Assembly: GCA_944381145.1 (NCBI GenBank)
Contig: CALWJZ010000001.1
Coordinates: 1-64,000 of the forward strand
Origin: an uncultured Clostridia bacterium
GTDB lineage: Bacteria; Bacillota; Clostridia; Christensenellales; UBA1242
Length of the DNA: 64,000 nucleotides
Reading direction: 5' to 3'
Translations under genes and position numbers: made by a program
In this document: piece by piece, positions 62,239-64,000 of the stretch
Layout: each line of letters begins with the position of its first letter
Numbering within the stretch: position 1 is the first letter of the stretch
Notes under the pieces: model-generated
What the model was told of the DNA's origin: nothing
What the model saw: the letters and a program-made list of their open reading frames with translations, nothing else
The model's database searches: none

Positions 62239-63246
62239 ATGAGTAAAAGATTAGGGAGCCAAACAATTGTATTTCAAAATTCTCCTAAAATTATTGGTAA
62301 TTATACTATTGTAGGACAAAAAGAAGGCAATAGTAATTTTAAAAATTATTTTGATTATATACTAAAAAATGATTTGTTTGGAGAAAAAACTTATGAAAGT
62401 GCAGAAAGAAAGATGTTGGAACATGCAATTTTAAATGCTATAGATAGAGCAGGACTCAAAACCCAAGATATGGATCTATTGATATGTGGCGATTTGCTTA
62501 ATCAAATTATTTCATCAAGTTTTGCTGCTAGGGAATTTGATGTAACTTATTTGGGATTATATGGGGCTTGTAGTACAATGGCAGAATCATTGGCAGTGGG
62601 GTCAAGTTTTATAGATGGTGGATATTTTTCAAAAATAGCATGTGCGACATGTAGTCATTTTAGTAGTGCTGAAAGACAATATAGATTTCCGCTAGAACTT
62701 GGTAATCAAAGACCTCCAGTAAGTCAGTGGACTGTAACAGGAGCTGGTTGTACAATTCTTAGCGATTCAGGATCTGATAAAGAAATTGTAAATGCAACAT
62801 TTGGAAAAGTAACAGATTTTGGTATTACTGATGTAAATAATATGGGTGCAGCAATGGCGCCTGCTGCAATGAGTACGTTAATTAAACATTTTGAAGATAC
62901 AAAAACATCGCCTGACGATTATGATTTAATTTTAACTGGAGACTTAGGGAAATTAGGTAGTGAAATACTTATGGATTTAATGGAAAACAAAGGCTATAAA
63001 CTTAAAGATAATTATAATGATTGTGGTCAAATGATTTTTAATTGTAACCAAAAAACTTATCAAGGTGGAAGTGGCTGTGGTTGCAGTGCAGTTATTCTTA
63101 ATTCATATGTGATGCAAAAAATGGATGAGGGAGTGTATAAAAAAGTTTTATTTGCTGCAACAGGAGCTTTACTTAGTACGCTAAGTAGTCAGCAAGGCAA
63201 TACTATTCCTGGTATTTGCCATGCAGTAGAAATAAGGAGAAAGTAA
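62239..63246 (+). CDS. spoVAD: SpoVAD, dipicolinic acid-binding protein
   Basis: 335 residues. Thiolase-like fold: GLYGACSTMAESLAVGS contains the thiolase-type cysteine position, CATCSHFSSAERQYRFPLE and TGDLGKLGSEIL are SpoVAD landmarks. It binds DPA on the forespore membrane for delivery to the channel. TAAGGAG site. The end overlaps the region before spoVAE but not its true start. Confidence 0.97.
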   Translation: MSKRLGSQTIVFQNSPKIIGNYTIVGQKEGNSNFKNYFDYILKNDLFGEKTYESAERKMLEHAILNAIDRAGLKTQDMDLLICGDLLNQIISSSFAAREFDVTYLGLYGACSTMAESLAVGSSFIDGGYFSKIACATCSHFSSAERQYRFPLELGNQRPPVSQWTVTGAGCTILSDSGSDKEIVNATFGKVTDFGITDVNNMGAAMAPAAMSTLIKHFEDTKTSPDDYDLILTGDLGKLGSEILMDLMENKGYKLKDNYNDCGQMIFNCNQKTYQGGSGCGCSAVILNSYVMQKMDEGVYKKVLFAATGALLSTLSSQQGNTIPGICHAVEIRRK

Positions 63247-63248
63247 AA

Positions 63249-63614
63249 ATGTTATTAATGTATTTAAAAGTTTTTTTAGTTGGTGGCCTTATATGTTTTT
63301 TGGGTCAATTATTAATTATAAAAACTAACTTAACTAGCGCTCGAATATTAGTTTTGTTTGTTTGTATTGGAGCAGTAGTTGAGGCTTTTGGACTATACGA
63401 ACCTATAGTAAATTTTGCAGGAGCGGGAGCAACTGTACCAATTACGGGATTTGGACGTAGTTTGGCAAAAGGTGCAATTGAAGCAGTAAAAGAAAAAGGA
63501 ATATTGGGAGTATTAACAGGTGGAATAACTGCTACGTCTGGTGGAATAACTGCTGCTGTAATATTTGCATATATATTCGCACTTATTTTTAGTAGTAAAA
63601 CAAAAAAATATTAA
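63249..63614 (+). CDS. spoVAE: SpoVAE (SpoVAEb), spore membrane protein of the DPA channel
   Basis: 121 residues with three or four helices and the motif FAGAGATVPITGFGRSLAKGAIEAVKEKG, paralogous to the one in SpoVAC. The start is ATG 63249 behind AAGGAGAAAG at the end of spoVAD; codons upstream to 63216 are inside spoVAD. The minimal set VAC-VAD-VAE is what Clostridia carry, and suffices for DPA uptake. Confidence 0.95.
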   Translation: MLLMYLKVFLVGGLICFLGQLLIIKTNLTSARILVLFVCIGAVVEAFGLYEPIVNFAGAGATVPITGFGRSLAKGAIEAVKEKGILGVLTGGITATSGGITAAVIFAYIFALIFSSKTKKY

Positions 63615-63710
63615 TAAATATATAAATTTACTTATATTTATAAATTATTTATTTATAAATAGATTTTGTATAAATGTTATATGAAATATATGTGTTGCAT
63701 ATAATTTAAT

Positions 63711-64000
63711 GTGGGAAATTGTGTAAAAATAAAAAATATATTTAAAAAATTAAAATTGTCAAAAAAACAATTTACAAAATTTTGTATAATATCAATAATA
63801 ATTTTAACCGTACTTATAATATTTACTTATATGATTAATCCAGTTATTATGGATACAGTAGAAATTAGATCCAAAGCTTTAGCAACAAGAGCCATGAATA
63901 GTTCGATAGCTGATGTTGTTATGAATTCAATTGTATATGATGATTTGGTTAATATAATAAGTGATGAGTTTGGTAATATAAGCATGATTCAGGCAAATTC
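63711..64000 (+). CDS. yunB: YunB sporulation protein, 5' part, runs off the window
   Basis: The frame GTGGGAAATTGTGTA... reads through to the window edge (about 96 residues seen). An N-terminal basic stretch and membrane helix (ISIIILTVLIIFTYMI) are followed by NPVIMDTVEIRSKALATRAMNSSIADVV and YDDLVNIISDEFGNISMIQAN, the conserved YunB pattern. YunB is sigma-E dependent and needed for sporulation. The GTG at 63711 has no Shine-Dalgarno, so the start is uncertain. Nearby in-frame TTG could also serve. Confidence 0.8.
   Translation, partial: MGNCVKIKNIFKKLKLSKKQFTKFCIISIIILTVLIIFTYMINPVIMDTVEIRSKALATRAMNSSIADVVMNSIVYDDLVNIISDEFGNISMIQAN

Overview
The window reads as chromosome from a very AT-rich, endospore-forming member of the Clostridia (Firmicutes), probably an uncultured gut lineage. 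This rests on the low G+C (about one base in four by eye), frequent TTG/GTG starts, a full set of clostridial sporulation genes (spoIIAA-spoIIAB-sigF, spoIIP, spoIVA, spoVAC-D-E, yqfC/yqfD, ytfJ, ylmC/ymxH-like, yunB), the Firmicutes-only pair of L27 with an N-terminal extension and its protease Prp, a yqzL gene between era and recO, and a pyruvate phosphate dikinase. The species cannot be named from the sequence.

Layout. 1-2.5 kb is an accessory or decaying stretch: the 3' half of a tRNA-Ile gene followed by its terminator (a likely integration scar), an RBBP9-type hydrolase that reads through its own terminator, a cupin, a frameshifted SLOG/DUF1273 gene and a small XRE regulator with two palindromic operators. 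2.5-8.3 kb holds a TtcA-like tRNA thiolase, a DegV protein, a SpoVB/MurJ-type flippase, a LysM protein and an acetyltransferase-like protein. 8.3-11.9 kb is one 1188-residue membrane-anchored surface protein with four repeated modules outside and a long charged coiled coil inside. 12-16.5 kb holds a split TSUP transporter, a 2[4Fe-4S] ferredoxin, a Ppx/GppA homologue that has lost its catalytic residues, a sugar nucleotidyltransferase and nrdR. 16.7-24.6 kb holds ymxH-like, spoIIP, der, plsY, spoIVA, an unrecognised gene and a phosphodiesterase.

24.6-25.3 kb is a six-gene tRNA operon. 25.5-29.6 kb holds a MarR regulator with a fused MacB/FtsX-type ABC transporter and a second DegV protein. 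29.7-36.9 kb holds tRNA-Lys(CTT), a family-4-like uracil-DNA glycosylase divergent from dUTPase, alr, rsmD, an Smr protein, the rplU-prp-rpmA ribosomal operon, an OGG1-like glycosylase and a NYN-domain protein. 37.1-42.7 kb is floA, an unknown membrane partner, yqfC-yqfD-ybeY-era-yqzL-recO. 42.8-50.1 kb is ppdK, dnaG-rpoD-trmK and a CT398-like zinc-ribbon protein. 50.2-56.7 kb is a site-2 protease, scpA-scpB, a DUF2953-like gene, ytfJ, a DacF-like carboxypeptidase, rluB, cmk and plsC.

57.0-57.6 kb is a second six-gene tRNA operon. The rest is sporulation: the spoIIA operon (sigma-F and its control), a 797-residue Asn-rich lipoprotein with Cys-rich repeats, and the divergent spoVA genes followed by the start of yunB, which runs off the window.

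The least explained items are the Asn-rich lipoprotein divergent from spoVA (59.3-61.7 kb), the giant module/coiled-coil membrane protein (8.3-11.9 kb), the catalytically dead Ppx/GppA protein (13.6-15.1 kb) and the unknown membrane protein directly behind floA (38.2-38.7 kb). No CRISPR array, insertion sequence, rRNA operon or phage structural module was seen.
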